Source: Pseudomonas capeferrum (lineage in GTDB: Bacteria > Pseudomonadota > Gammaproteobacteria > Pseudomonadales > Pseudomonadaceae). From it: 64,000 bases of DNA. Both the position numbers and the translations under genes were made by a program. The notes below the pieces were generated by a model. The model ran no database searches. It was not told where the DNA came from and was given only the letters and a program-made list of their open reading frames with translations. Each line of letters opens with the position of its first letter. The stretch's first letter is position 1. The stretch covers positions 124,001 to 188,000 of the forward strand of contig NZ_JAAMQM010000003.1 in assembly GCF_013523055.1 (NCBI RefSeq), in the 5' to 3' direction. Shown here piece by piece: positions 53,736 through 62,296 of the stretch.

Positions 53736-53795
53736 CCCGTCCCGTTCGCCTCGCATCCCCGCGCGAACAACCACCGCCGACGCGGTGGTCGATGC
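53735..53795 (+). promoter_or_regulatory. Structured leader element, copy 2
   Basis: Same architecture as 28706-28768: GTTCGC (53745-53750)/GCGAAC (53763-53768), GCATC (53754-53758)/GATGC (53791-53795), CCACCGC (53771-53777)/GCGGTGG (53782-53788). The inner stem differs in sequence from copy 1 but keeps pairing (compensatory change), which argues for a conserved structure. It lies 40 nt before the RadC-like gene. Confidence 0.6.
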
Positions 53796-53834
53796 CACGC
53801 CCGTCTCGACACCCCAGCAGAACCGGGCTCTGCC

Positions 53835-54284
53835 TTGATCGTCGCACACGAGAACCGCCTCATCGCCCAGGCCATTGCCATTCTGGAGCGCCGGCTGTTC
53901 GTCGATGGTCCGCCGATGTCAGACCCGCAGGTCACCCGCGACTACCTGCGCCTGAAACTGATGCCGGAACCCAGCGAAGTGTTCGTCGCCTTGTTTCTCA
54001 ATGCCAAGCATCAGGTCATCGCCTGTGAAACGCAGTTCCGAGACACCATCGATGCCGCGCAAGTCCATCCCCGCGTGGTGGTTCAGCGGGCACTGCTGCA
54101 TAACGCGTCCGCTCTGATCGCGGCGCATCAACACCCCTCGGGCTGCTCCGAACCCTCATCCAGGGATGAGCGCCTGACCCAGCGCCTCAAAACTGCACTG
54201 GAGTGCGTGGACGTGCGCCTGCTGGATCACTTCATCATCGGCAAAGGCCAGCCGTATTCGTTCGCGGAGCATGCCCAGCTGTAA
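53835..54284 (+). CDS. RadC-like JAB-domain protein
   Basis: 149 residues assuming a TTG start at 53835; relatives begin near here. JAMM-type metal site: E near 46-48 (PEPSEVF), H98-x-H100 in AAHQHPSGCSEPSSRD with S108 and D111. Family members are carried on many ICEs and phages and are called DNA-repair RadC, though the true activity is not known. The C-terminus (DVRLLDHFIIGKGQPYSFAE) is typical. Follows the structured leader and precedes PFL_4709. Confidence 0.82.
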   Translation: MIVAHENRLIAQAIAILERRLFVDGPPMSDPQVTRDYLRLKLMPEPSEVFVALFLNAKHQVIACETQFRDTIDAAQVHPRVVVQRALLHNASALIAAHQHPSGCSEPSSRDERLTQRLKTALECVDVRLLDHFIIGKGQPYSFAEHAQL

Positions 54285-54451
54285 TCCTTCGTAGCCGTGC
54301 CACACCTCCTCCCTCACCCGCCCAGAGCCGGCCGTCCAGGTGGACGCGCCGGCTCGCGATGAAATCGGCGTGCCGCGATTCCCGTTTGTTTGTCGTCGCA
54401 CGCCCGACCTGCGCGTCAACTGTCCGCAAGTCCATCTCAGGGTTCTTCGAC

Positions 54452-54889
54452 ATGCCAGCCCAACGCCCCAGCCGGCTCCCATTGCGCCCGCCCCTCTGTG
54501 CCGCAGCGCTGTGCGCCGCGTTGCTCTCGCCACTGACGCAGGCTGCTGAGATTCTGGTCGTGACCAATAGCCGGCATCCGGTGCAAGCCACCGGCGATGC
54601 TCGGCTGATCGAGCTGGATCAACCCGCCCGTATCGAGGCCGAGCTGGGTGCCCATTTGCCGGCCGATCAATTACGTGGCACTGCCCTGGTGCAACAGCGC
54701 TTGAACAATGGCGGCATCGAATTGCAACAACGCCTCGGCGCGGCCTATCAGGGGGTAGTGGATGCCTGGAGCCTCGGGGTGACAACAATTCCGGCGGTGA
54801 TCGTCGATCACCGTTATGTGGTTTATGGCGAGCCGGACGTCACCAAGGCGGTTGCGCTGATCGAAGCGCACCGGAGGACGCAACCATGA
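54452..54889 (+). CDS. Integrating conjugative element protein, PFL_4709 family (TIGR03757, TrbC/TraW-like)
   Basis: 145 residues from the ATG at 54452; upstream frame is not conserved. Signal peptide to QAAE. The mature part begins ILVVTNSRHPV, continues LIELDQPARIEAELGAHLPA and ends AWSLGVTTIPAVIVDHRYVV YGEPD-like (TrbC/thioredoxin-like fold). It assists pilus assembly in the periplasm. ATGA overlap with PFL_4710. Confidence 0.87.
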   Translation: MPAQRPSRLPLRPPLCAAALCAALLSPLTQAAEILVVTNSRHPVQATGDARLIELDQPARIEAELGAHLPADQLRGTALVQQRLNNGGIELQQRLGAAYQGVVDAWSLGVTTIPAVIVDHRYVVYGEPDVTKAVALIEAHRRTQP

Positions 54890-55822
54890 CGCGTTCTTCC
54901 CGCCTGCGCGCCGGCATCGCCACCATCTTGCTGGCCACGGGCGCACCGTCGTTCGCGCTCACCACGGCGACCATTTGCCGTCTCGACGCTCTCGCCGGAC
55001 TGCCTGGCATACCGCGTGGTCGGCATCTGCTTCTGGCTGCACTGCAGCAGTTTCGGCTGCTCAGTGGAGACCTCGGTCAAGGTGCGCCACTTCGTGCCGG
55101 ATGCAGTGGTCTCCAGCTATGCCAACACCGGCGCCAATCCCTGGCTGGAGGTGCGGCCGATGAGCCCGTCCAATGCCATGGCGCAGGCCGGGGGCGACGG
55201 CACGACCAACCAACACCACGAAAACAACCTGGCCAAGTTCAAGAATGCCGACGTGATCGGCCATCCCGGCGGCTATGTGTTCAACCAGTTCGCTTCCAGT
55301 TTCGGCTACAGCTGCGAAGGCGCCGGCACCGCCTTTATGCCCTACCTGCTGAGCACCCTCGACACCCTCGCGTGGCGCTACAACCTCCCGGAGATGCTCT
55401 ACCCGGAGGCGCTGACGCCCGGCATGCGCGAGATTGGCAGCCGCACCGGCGGCAACCTCTGGGGCAACGTCTACCCGCGCGGCGGTTTTCTGCACCAGAG
55501 CGACGACTACCTGGCAGGCGCCGTGGTGGCCCAGCGTGCCGGCGATATCGTCACCCGTCGCGGTCAACTCCACGTCTACCAGCCGCTGCTTGCGAACGCC
55601 AAGGACGGCTACTGGCCAGCCGGCGCACTGCTCGAAAGCGACGCGCAGACGGGCAAATGGCAGGAGCTGACGCCGACGCTTTCGCGCACCTGCGCGGTGT
55701 TCCCGCACAGCGACGCCCGCGTACAGGCGCCGCAAGGCGATTACGCCTGGACGCTGTGGCGCCCCTACAGCTGCTGCAAGCGCGAAGGCCAGGTGTTTCT
55801 GGGCAGCGTCGATTTCGACTGA
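54886..55822 (+). pseudogene. PFL_4710 family protein (TIGR03756, TraU-like), frameshifted
   Basis: Starts in the ATGA overlap with PFL_4709 and has a signal peptide followed by LTTATICRLDAL. The frame then changes at about 54990-54998; the family sequence DCLAYRVVGICFWLHC, TSVKVRHFVPDAVVSSYANT and NMLYPE-type regions continue in another frame to the stop at 55822 (SVDFD). One extra or two missing bases explain it. TraU-like proteins are exported and needed for transfer in relatives, so as written transfer would fail. An assembly error cannot be excluded. Confidence 0.83.
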
Positions 55823-55830
55823 GGCTGGCC

Positions 55831-57104
55831 ATGACCAATCGTTTCGCGTCCTCGTCCCGTTTCCGCCGCAGCCTCGCCCTGCTGGCGGCGCCGTGGGTGT
55901 TGGTCTGCGTCAGCGCCTCCGCCCAGACCAGCGTCAATCAGTACGGTGTGCAACACCAGGGCGCGGTGATCGGTGACGACGTGCTGTATTCGATCGGCGG
56001 CGGTCGCGCCGTGTCGATGACGCCCGCATCCGCCATGCGCTCGATTGGCGTCGGCGTCGGCTGGAACAGCAACCTGATGTGCGGCGACATGTCGATTTCC
56101 ACCACCATCCAGAACCAGTTGAACGGCCTGACCAACGGCTTTCAGACCATCATGTCGTCGGTGATCCAGAACGCCACCGCGGCGGTCGCCTCTTTGCCGG
56201 CGCTGATCATCCAGCGCGCCGATCCCGGGCTCTACAACCTGCTCACCAATGGCGTGCTGCAGGCGCGCCTGGACTTCGACCGTTCCAAGCTGACCTGCCG
56301 CGCCATGGCCGAGAAGATGGCCGACGTGGCGGGTGGCCAGGTCGGCTGGAGTCAGCTCGCCGACGGTATGGCGCTCACCCAAGCCGTCGCCAGTAGCGAC
56401 GCCGTATCCGCCATCGAGCAGACCGAAACCAGCCGCGGCAACGACGGCGTGACCTGGGTGGGTGGCCACAACGCCGGCGGCGCCGGGCAGGACCCGATTC
56501 GCGTCATCAGTGACGTGACCCGCGCCGGCTACAACCTGGTCAACGGGCGCGCTGTCGGGGACGCCAGTTCGATCGATCCCGGCAGTTGCGGTGGCAACCT
56601 GACCTGCCAGGCCTGGAGTTCGCCGGCGGCTGCCGCAGCCTGGGCCGTGCGCGTGCTCGGCGAGCAGGAACAGCGCACCTGCGAGACCTGCAACAAGACC
56701 GTGACTACACAGGCGTAGGGCTTACCCCGCTGATCCAGGAAGAATACGAAGCCAAGCTCGCAGCGCTGCAGGCGCTGATCAGCGGCAGCCGCCCCCTGAG
56801 CCTCGACAACCTGCAGGCGGCCGGCAGCGCCTCCCTGCCCATCACTCGCGGCGTGATCGAAGCGCTGCGCGATGAGCCCGATCAAGACATCTTGGCGCGG
56901 CGCCTGGCCTCGGAAATCGCGCTGTCCAGCGTGCTCGAAAAAGCCCTGCTGCTGCAACGCACGCTGCTGACCGGGCGCAAGGAGCCGAACGTCGCGGCCA
57001 ATGAACTGGCGCAGAAAGCGGTGTCGCAGGAAAGCGACCTGCTCGACCGCGAGATCCACAACCTGAAAACCGAGCTGGAAACGAGACTCTTATCTACTCC
57101 ATAA
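55831..57104 (+). pseudogene. PFL_4711 family protein (TIGR03755, TraH-like), frameshifted and cut by an att-like junction
   Basis: ATG at 55831 opens a signal peptide (LALLAAPWVLVCVSASAQT); the family body follows (SVNQYGVQHQGAVIGDDVLY, GVGWNSNLMCGDMSISTTIQ). At about 56708-56711 one C is missing (TTP to TTQA-stop); the next frame continues GVGLTPLIQEEYEAKLAALQ to LLDREIHNLKTELET. At 57087 the gene is broken off: the last codons to the TAA at 57104 belong to foreign AT-rich DNA. Relatives continue for about 60 more residues. The break coincides with the att-like core at 57070-57087. Confidence 0.85.
57070..57087. other. Secondary attachment site (second attL)
   Basis: CCGAGCTGGAAACGAGAC matches the att core at 7210-7227 (TGGAGCGGGAAACGAGAC) at 15 of 18 positions, including the last 11. 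The left side is PFL_4711 coding sequence (T-E-L-E); the right side resembles the ICE left arm. It therefore looks like the junction made when an ICE integrated at a secondary site. The tRNA body that a normal right end would show (TCGAACTC...) is absent. Confidence 0.72.
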
Positions 57105-57234
57105 CCTTTTGATTTACAATATTTTTCCTGTAAAACCCGCTACAAAATGGGCAGCATCAAGGACTAACTTCGCATGGATGGCAACCCCTGAAAGCAATTT
57201 CTTTCGAATCAGTCACTTGCCGCGCACGCTCAAC
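57088..57234. other. Diverged left arm of a second ICE
   Basis: Ungapped against 7228-7340, about 63 of 113 bases agree by my count, with exact blocks AACCTTTTGATTT (57103-57115) and CAACCCCT (57182-57189) at the same distances from the att core as in the first ICE. The block is AT-richer than its surroundings and ends at the IS66 target duplication. Confidence 0.68.
57227..57234. repeat. IS66 target-site duplication, left copy
   Basis: CGCTCAAC directly precedes the left terminal repeat and recurs at 61950-61957. Eight bp is the known duplication size for IS66. Confidence 0.9.
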
Positions 57235-57334
57235 GTAAGCGTTCAGCCAAGTCACCTTCCGAACTCCAGCATTAAGGGCGATGGTGTCCGCGTATTTTTA
57301 AGCGGACGCGATAGCCCTTATCGCCGGGATTTCC

Positions 57335-57652
57335 ATGCGCCAACGAAGCTCTTACCCCAAACCGTTCAAGGCCCAGGTTGTTCAGGAGTGCCTGCAACCC
57401 GGTGCGACCGTTTCCAGCGTTGCCATCCGCCACGGCATCAATGCCAACGTCATTCGCAAGTGGCTACCGCTTTATCGAGATCAACTGCCAGCGGCGTTGC
57501 CGGCGTTCGTTCCTGCGAGAGTTACGCCAAAACGACCAGTTGAACCAGCTGTGATTATCGAGCTGCCGCTGGGCGAGCAATCGATCACAGTGAAATGGCC
57601 AGCTTCCGATCCTGAAGGATGCGCCCGCTTTGTCCGGGGGCTCGCCCAGTGA
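57335..57652 (+). CDS. tnpA: IS66 accessory protein TnpA
   Basis: 105 residues. SYPKPFKAQVVQECLQPGAT and VSSVAIRHGINANVIRKWLP form the helix-turn-helix of IS66 TnpA (OrfA) proteins. The end SITVKWPASDPEGCARFVRG is family-typical. It is required with TnpB and TnpC for transposition. Its stop overlaps tnpB (GTGA). Confidence 0.9.
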   Translation: MRQRSSYPKPFKAQVVQECLQPGATVSSVAIRHGINANVIRKWLPLYRDQLPAALPAFVPARVTPKRPVEPAVIIELPLGEQSITVKWPASDPEGCARFVRGLAQ

Positions 57653-57984
57653 TCCGTATCGATAGTATCTGGCTCGCCACCGAACCGATGGACATGCGCG
57701 CCGGCACCGAGACCGCGTTGGCCCGTGTGATTGCGGTGTTCGGTGCGGCGAAGCCGCACTGTGCCTATCTGTTCGCAAATCGCCGCGCCAATCGGATGAA
57801 GGTGCTGGTGCATGACGGCGTGGGTATCTGGCTGGCCGCGCGGCGATTGAACCAGGGCAAGTTTCACTGGCCAGGCATCCGCCACGGCTCGGAAGTTGAA
57901 CTCGACACCGAGCAACTCCAGGCGTTAGTGCTGGGGCTGCCCTGGCAGCGGGTCGGTGCGGGCGGCGCGATCACAGTGCTGTAG
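57649..57984 (+). CDS. tnpB: IS66 accessory protein TnpB
   Basis: 111 residues from GTG at 57649 (GTGA overlap with tnpA). Matches the IS66 Orf2 family: IDSIWLATEPMDMRAGTETA, AYLFANRRANRMKVLVHDGV, GIWLAARRLNQGKFHWP. Function in transposition is not well defined. Confidence 0.92.
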   Translation: MIRIDSIWLATEPMDMRAGTETALARVIAVFGAAKPHCAYLFANRRANRMKVLVHDGVGIWLAARRLNQGKFHWPGIRHGSEVELDTEQLQALVLGLPWQRVGAGGAITVL

Positions 57985-59354
57985 CACCGGCCATTAGCCC
58001 ATCGGTGTATCTGCGCAGAGCGTCTGCTCTGGCACAATCAGCAGCATGAACTCCTCGCCCAATCTCGACCAACTGACAGCTGAGCAACTGCGCACACTGG
58101 CCGCGCAGTTGCTGACGCAGGTCGACGTGATGGGCAAGAAAATCCACCGTGATCAAACCATCATTGAGCAGCTCACACACGAAATCGCTTGGTACAAACG
58201 GCACAAGTTTGCCAAGCGTAGCGAGCAACTGAGCCCTGACCAGGGTAGCTTGCTGGACGGCCTGCTCGACACTGACATCGCCGCCATCGAGGCGGAGCTG
58301 AAAGCTGTCAATCCCCCCGGTTGCTCCAGCCGAACCCCGCCAACAGCCCAAGCGCACACCGCTGCCGGCACAATTTCCGCGCACCGTGATCCGCCACGAA
58401 CCGGAGAACACCCAATGCGCCTGCGGCTGCCAGCTGCAACGCATCGGTGAAGACATCAGCGAAAAGCTGGATTACACGCCGGGCGTGTTCACCGTCGAAC
58501 AGCATGTGCGTGGGAAATGGGCCTGTCGCCAGTGCGAAACACTGATCCAGGCCCCCGTGCCGGCCCAGGTGATCGACAAGGGCATCCCCACCGCCGGCCT
58601 TCTGGCTCACGTGATGGTGGCCAAATTCGCCGACCACTTGTCGCTATATCGGCAAGAGAAAATCTTTGGCCGTGCCGGCCTGGCCATCGCTCGCTCGACA
58701 CTGGCGCAGTGGGTCGGACAAACCGGCGTGCAGCTCCAGCCGCTAGTCGATGCCCTGCGCGAAGCCGTGCTGGGCCAACGCGTGATCCACGCTGACGAAA
58801 CCCCGGTGCAAATGCTCACCCCAGGCGAGAAGAAAACCCATCGGGCTTACGTCTGGGCCTACAGCACCACACCCTTCGCCGATCTGAAGGCCGTGGTGTA
58901 TGACTTCAGTCCCAGCCGTGCCGGCGAGCATGCGCGCAATTTTCTTGGTCAGTGGAATGGCAAGCTGGTCTGCGACGACTTCGCTGGCTACAAGGCCAGC
59001 TTCGAGCAAGGCATTACCGAAATCGGCTGCATGGCCCACGCCCGCCGCAAGTTCTTCGATCTGCACGCTGCAAACAAAAGCCAGTTGGCCGAACAAGCAC
59101 TGCACGCGATGGGCAGCCTGTACGAAATCGAACGGCAAGCACGGGACATGAGCGATGAAGAACGCTGGCGAATACGACAGGAAAAGGCTTCACCGATCCT
59201 CGATACACTGCATGACTGGATGCTGGCCCAGCGTGATCTTGTGCCCAACGGATCGGCCACGGCGAAAGCCTTGGATTACAGCCTAAAACGCTGGGTAGCG
59301 CTGACGCGCTACCTGGAAGATGGAACTGTGCCCATCGACAACAACCAGGTCGAA

Positions 59355-61699
59355 GTGCGACACGAAGTCGCTTAATGAAGTTGTTCCCCTTGGTGGGAAC
59401 CACCCGTGTCACCGGGTGAATCTAGAAGGCTGAATCAAGAGCGCCTTCGACAATGGAACGAGGCATCGCAAGGTGCGGGGTACCAATCGTGAGAGGCGTA
59501 CCCTTCTGGCAGCCATGGCCGGACAAGGGCTAGATAGTTGGTATGGTGAACACATGTGAATCTGCGCAACGATCGTTAAGTTGAACGAGCGGAAATGGCT
59601 TATACGCTCGAACCAAAAGGTAACGGAGGTGGGAATCGCGTCTTTCGACTACGCATTCGTGACCCACATGCCTCCCGGTCGATAGCAGGCACCTAACCCG
59701 ACGCACTTCAATAAGCGGAACGTGGAAATCCCGTATCGCTCCCGCCAGGGAAAGCCGTTTGTAAAAACTGTCCATGGCGGTGCGGGCGAAGGAACGAGGA
59801 AAAAGCGAACGCCATCCTGTAATGGGCTGGATAGGAGTTGAAACATCACTTCACGCGAAAGCGGGCAGACGTCCTCATGGTCTCTCTTCACACGAGAGTA
59901 GGTAGAACCCTTTCAACGGAAGGAGAGCAAATGAACGCAGCAGCATTGGCGTGTGCACCTTCCGGCACGTCGTGGGAAGCCATCGATTGGATTGCCGTAC
60001 AACGTCGTGTCAGAGGGCTGCAAGCGCGTATTGTGAAGGCTGTACAAGACGGCAGACATAACAAGGTGAAAGCCCTGCAATGGCTGCTGACTCACTCGTT
60101 CAGCGGTAAGGCATTGGCCGTGAAACGGGTGTCTGAAAACAAAGGCAAAAATACCCCAGGTGTGGACAAGGTTACTTGGAATACGCCTAGGGCCAAGATC
60201 GGTGCGATAGAGTCGTTGAAGCGGCGAGGCTACTCGCCGCTTCCGCTTCGGCGAGTTCTTATCCCGAAGAAAAACGGCAAGACGAGACCTCTCGGAATAC
60301 CCGCCATGAAATGCAGGGCCATGCAGGCACTCCATCTGCTGGCTTTGGAGCCCATTGCGGAAACCACCGCCGACCCAAACTCGTATGGGTTCAGGCCGGA
60401 ACGCTCGACCGCGGATGCGGCAGCACAGTGCTTTGGTGTGCTGTCACGAAAAGCAAATGCGGAGTGGATTCTAGAGGGTGACATTCAAGGCTGTTTCGAC
60501 AATATCAGCCATGATTGGTTGATCGCCAACATCCCCATGGATAAGGCGATCTTGCAGAAGTGGCTCAACGCCGGATACATCCACAACGGCCAGCTGTTCC
60601 CTAGTAACGCAGGAACGCCGCAGGGAGGCATCATCTCTCCGGTACTGTCCAACATGACGTTGGACGGGCTAGAAGCGATGCTGGCGAAGAGGTTTCCTAC
60701 CGCCAAATGGACAGGCAAGAAACTGCAAGCAGTGCGGTATGCGGACGACTTCATCATCACCGGGTACTCGAAGGAGTGGCTGGAAAATGAAGTTCGTCCT
60801 GCCGTGGTCGAGTTCTTGGCAGAGCGTGGTCTCACGCTTTCCAAGGATAAGACCAAAATCACGCACATAGGGAACGGGTTCGACTTTCTCGGCTGGAACG
60901 TGCGCAAGTACAACGGCAAGCTCTTGATCAAGCCTTCCAAGGCGAATATCAGCGCTCACCTTGCCAAGCTACGAGAGTTGATCAAGGCCAACAAAACGAT
61001 ACGGCAGACCAATCTGATAGGTTTGCTCAACCCGGTTCTACGGGGCTGGGCGAACTATCACAGTCATGTCGTCGCCAAGAAGGTCTTCAACCAGGTGGAC
61101 AGTGCAGTGTGGGAAATGCTCTGGCGATGGGCGGTACGTCGCCACCCTCGCAAGACACGCCGATGGGTGAAGGATCGGTATTTCAAAGTACAAGGGGGGC
61201 GTCGATGGGTGTTCTCATGTGCTGAAAAATCCGCCGATGGTCGGAAGCGTCAGTACACGTTATTGGACGCCTCGGACACGCCAATTGTGCGACATATCAA
61301 GATCAAGGCCGCTGCCAACCCACACGACCCCGCTTGGGATGAATACTTCGAGTCCCGCTGGGGCAAGAGGATGCTCACTTCCGCGAAAGGTCGAGCCAAG
61401 CTGTACCGGATTTGGGTGCAACAGGGCGGTCGGTGCTGCGTCTGCTTCAAGCCGGTGACCAAAGACACACCGTGGCATAGTCGCCATATTGTGAAGCTAG
61501 GTCATGGCGGAACGGACGCGGCGGCTAATCTTGAGATATACCACCTGCGCTGCCCGAGGGATGTGCAATTTGCCTATGCCGATGACGTACAACCGGGTGC
61601 CTAGAGGTGCCTTAGCGGAGGCTTGAGCCGTGTGCTGGGAAACTCGCATGCACGGTTCTTAGGGGGTTGGACGCGGGCAACCGCGTCTGACTACCCGAC
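59355..61699 (+). mobile_element. Group II intron, bacterial, inserted in tnpC
   Basis: Starts with GTGCGACACG (the GUGYG boundary) at 59355 and ends CTACCCGAC at 61699. Domain V is recognisable at about 61626-61660 (GAGCCGTGTGCTGGGAAACT, CACGGTTC), followed by a domain VI hairpin with bulge before the boundary. Its ends are set by the tnpC reading frame, which becomes continuous (QVE-NQIRP) when the 2345 bp are removed. It encodes a reverse transcriptase/maturase. Confidence 0.9.
59931..61604 (+). CDS. ltrA: Group II intron reverse transcriptase/maturase with HNH domain
   Basis: 557 residues from the ATG at 59931 with AAGGAG at 59920-59925; the longer frame from 59838 reads intron RNA. RT motifs: RVLIPKKNGKTRPLGIP, SYGFRPERSTADAA, EGDIQGCFDNIS, GTPQGGIISPVLSN, and the catalytic YADD at 270-273. 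Maturase domain X near 370-430 (NPVLRGWANYHSHVVAKKVF). C-terminal HNH endonuclease (GRCCVCFKPV, HSRHIVKLGHGGTDAAANLE, YHLRCP). It promotes splicing and retrohoming. All motifs look intact. Confidence 0.94.
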   Translation: MNAAALACAPSGTSWEAIDWIAVQRRVRGLQARIVKAVQDGRHNKVKALQWLLTHSFSGKALAVKRVSENKGKNTPGVDKVTWNTPRAKIGAIESLKRRGYSPLPLRRVLIPKKNGKTRPLGIPAMKCRAMQALHLLALEPIAETTADPNSYGFRPERSTADAAAQCFGVLSRKANAEWILEGDIQGCFDNISHDWLIANIPMDKAILQKWLNAGYIHNGQLFPSNAGTPQGGIISPVLSNMTLDGLEAMLAKRFPTAKWTGKKLQAVRYADDFIITGYSKEWLENEVRPAVVEFLAERGLTLSKDKTKITHIGNGFDFLGWNVRKYNGKLLIKPSKANISAHLAKLRELIKANKTIRQTNLIGLLNPVLRGWANYHSHVVAKKVFNQVDSAVWEMLWRWAVRRHPRKTRRWVKDRYFKVQGGRRWVFSCAEKSADGRKRQYTLLDASDTPIVRHIKIKAAANPHDPAWDEYFESRWGKRMLTSAKGRAKLYRIWVQQGGRCCVCFKPVTKDTPWHSRHIVKLGHGGTDAAANLEIYHLRCPRDVQFAYADDVQPGA

Positions 61700-61949
61700 A
61701 ACCAGATCCGGCCCTGGGCCCTGGGGCGCTCGAACTGGTTGTTTGCCGGGTCGCTACGCAGCGGCAAACGCGCGGCGGCGATCATGAGCCTTATCCAGTC
61801 GGCCCGCATGAACGGGCATGATCCGTATGCCTATCTCAAGGACGTGCTGACACGCCTGCCGACGCAACGGGCGAGTGAGGTCGGCCAACTGCTGCCGCAT
61901 CAGTGGGCGCCTGCCTGAGTCGCGCAAGGTGAGTTCGGCGTACGCTTAC

Positions 61950-61957
61950 CGCTCAAC
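61950..61957. repeat. IS66 target-site duplication, right copy
   Basis: CGCTCAAC, identical to 57227-57234. Confidence 0.9.
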
Positions 61958-62296
61958 GACTACAGCTTGACGATTTCGCTACTAACCCGTGCGCTTAGGC
62001 TATCAGGCCTAGATCGGCGCCACACACAATCCAACTGGCAGCTTCCTCTGACCCGAGGCCAGTCTGTCGACATATCACATCATGCAACACTGGATAAGAG
62101 ACTGCCTTTTTACGCCGGTGCTGCGGTCTTCGTTCTGCAAGACGCCATCTGTCCAGTGAACGTTGAGGGTCCCAATCTGTCGATGACAAACCGCATGGTG
62201 CTCATGTAGATCTGCCCTTGATGCAGAAAGCGCCCGACGGCTGCCACGGTGGCAGCGTCAGTCTCGACAAGGGAACGATCTGCCGATCGGCCGCCG
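61958..62296. other. Gene-free segment right of IS66
   Basis: 339 nt with no supported gene. With the IS66 removed it would continue the AT-richer arm at 57088-57234. I see no terminator or promoter that I can support. Confidence 0.4.

Larger units (their letters stand above)
7210..57087. mobile_element. Integrative and conjugative element, PFGI-1/ICEclc (GI) type; left part
   Basis: Between the tRNA-Gly att core and the break inside the PFL_4711 gene lie, in canonical order, alpA-parA-parB, replication/ssb/topB genes, small ICE genes, and the GI-type transfer genes PFL_4693 to PFL_4711. Integrase and relaxase genes are not in the window and should lie to the right if present. Several non-core modules are inserted, most on the opposite strand. 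Four genes carry one-base frameshifts. Confidence 0.87.
58046..61918 (+). pseudogene. tnpC: IS66 transposase TnpC, frameshifted and split by a group II intron
   Basis: Exon 1 begins at 58046 (MNSSPNLDQLTAEQLRTLAA, coiled coil). At 58313-58318 a run of six C (five expected) shifts the frame after ELKAVNPP; the family continues RHEPENTQCACGCQLQRIGE, the DDE region VIHADETPVQML / LVCDDFAGYKASFEQG / GCMAHARRKFFDL, to VPIDNNQVE. The intron enters after GTCGAA (59354). Exon 2 resumes at 61700 with NQIRPWALGRSNWLFAGS and stops at 61918 (HQWAPA). Splicing would restore the frame across the intron, but the C-run shift would still break the protein. Confidence 0.88.
57235..61949 (+). mobile_element. 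IS66-family insertion sequence carrying a group II intron
   Basis: Left end GTAAGCGTTCAGCCAAGTCA; the right end reads GTAAGCGTACGCCGAACTCA on the minus strand: imperfect terminal inverted repeats. 8-bp duplications CGCTCAAC flank both ends. Length 4715 bp; without the 2345-bp intron 2370 bp, normal for IS66. Genes tnpA, tnpB, tnpC in order. tnpC has a frameshift besides the intron. Confidence 0.93.
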
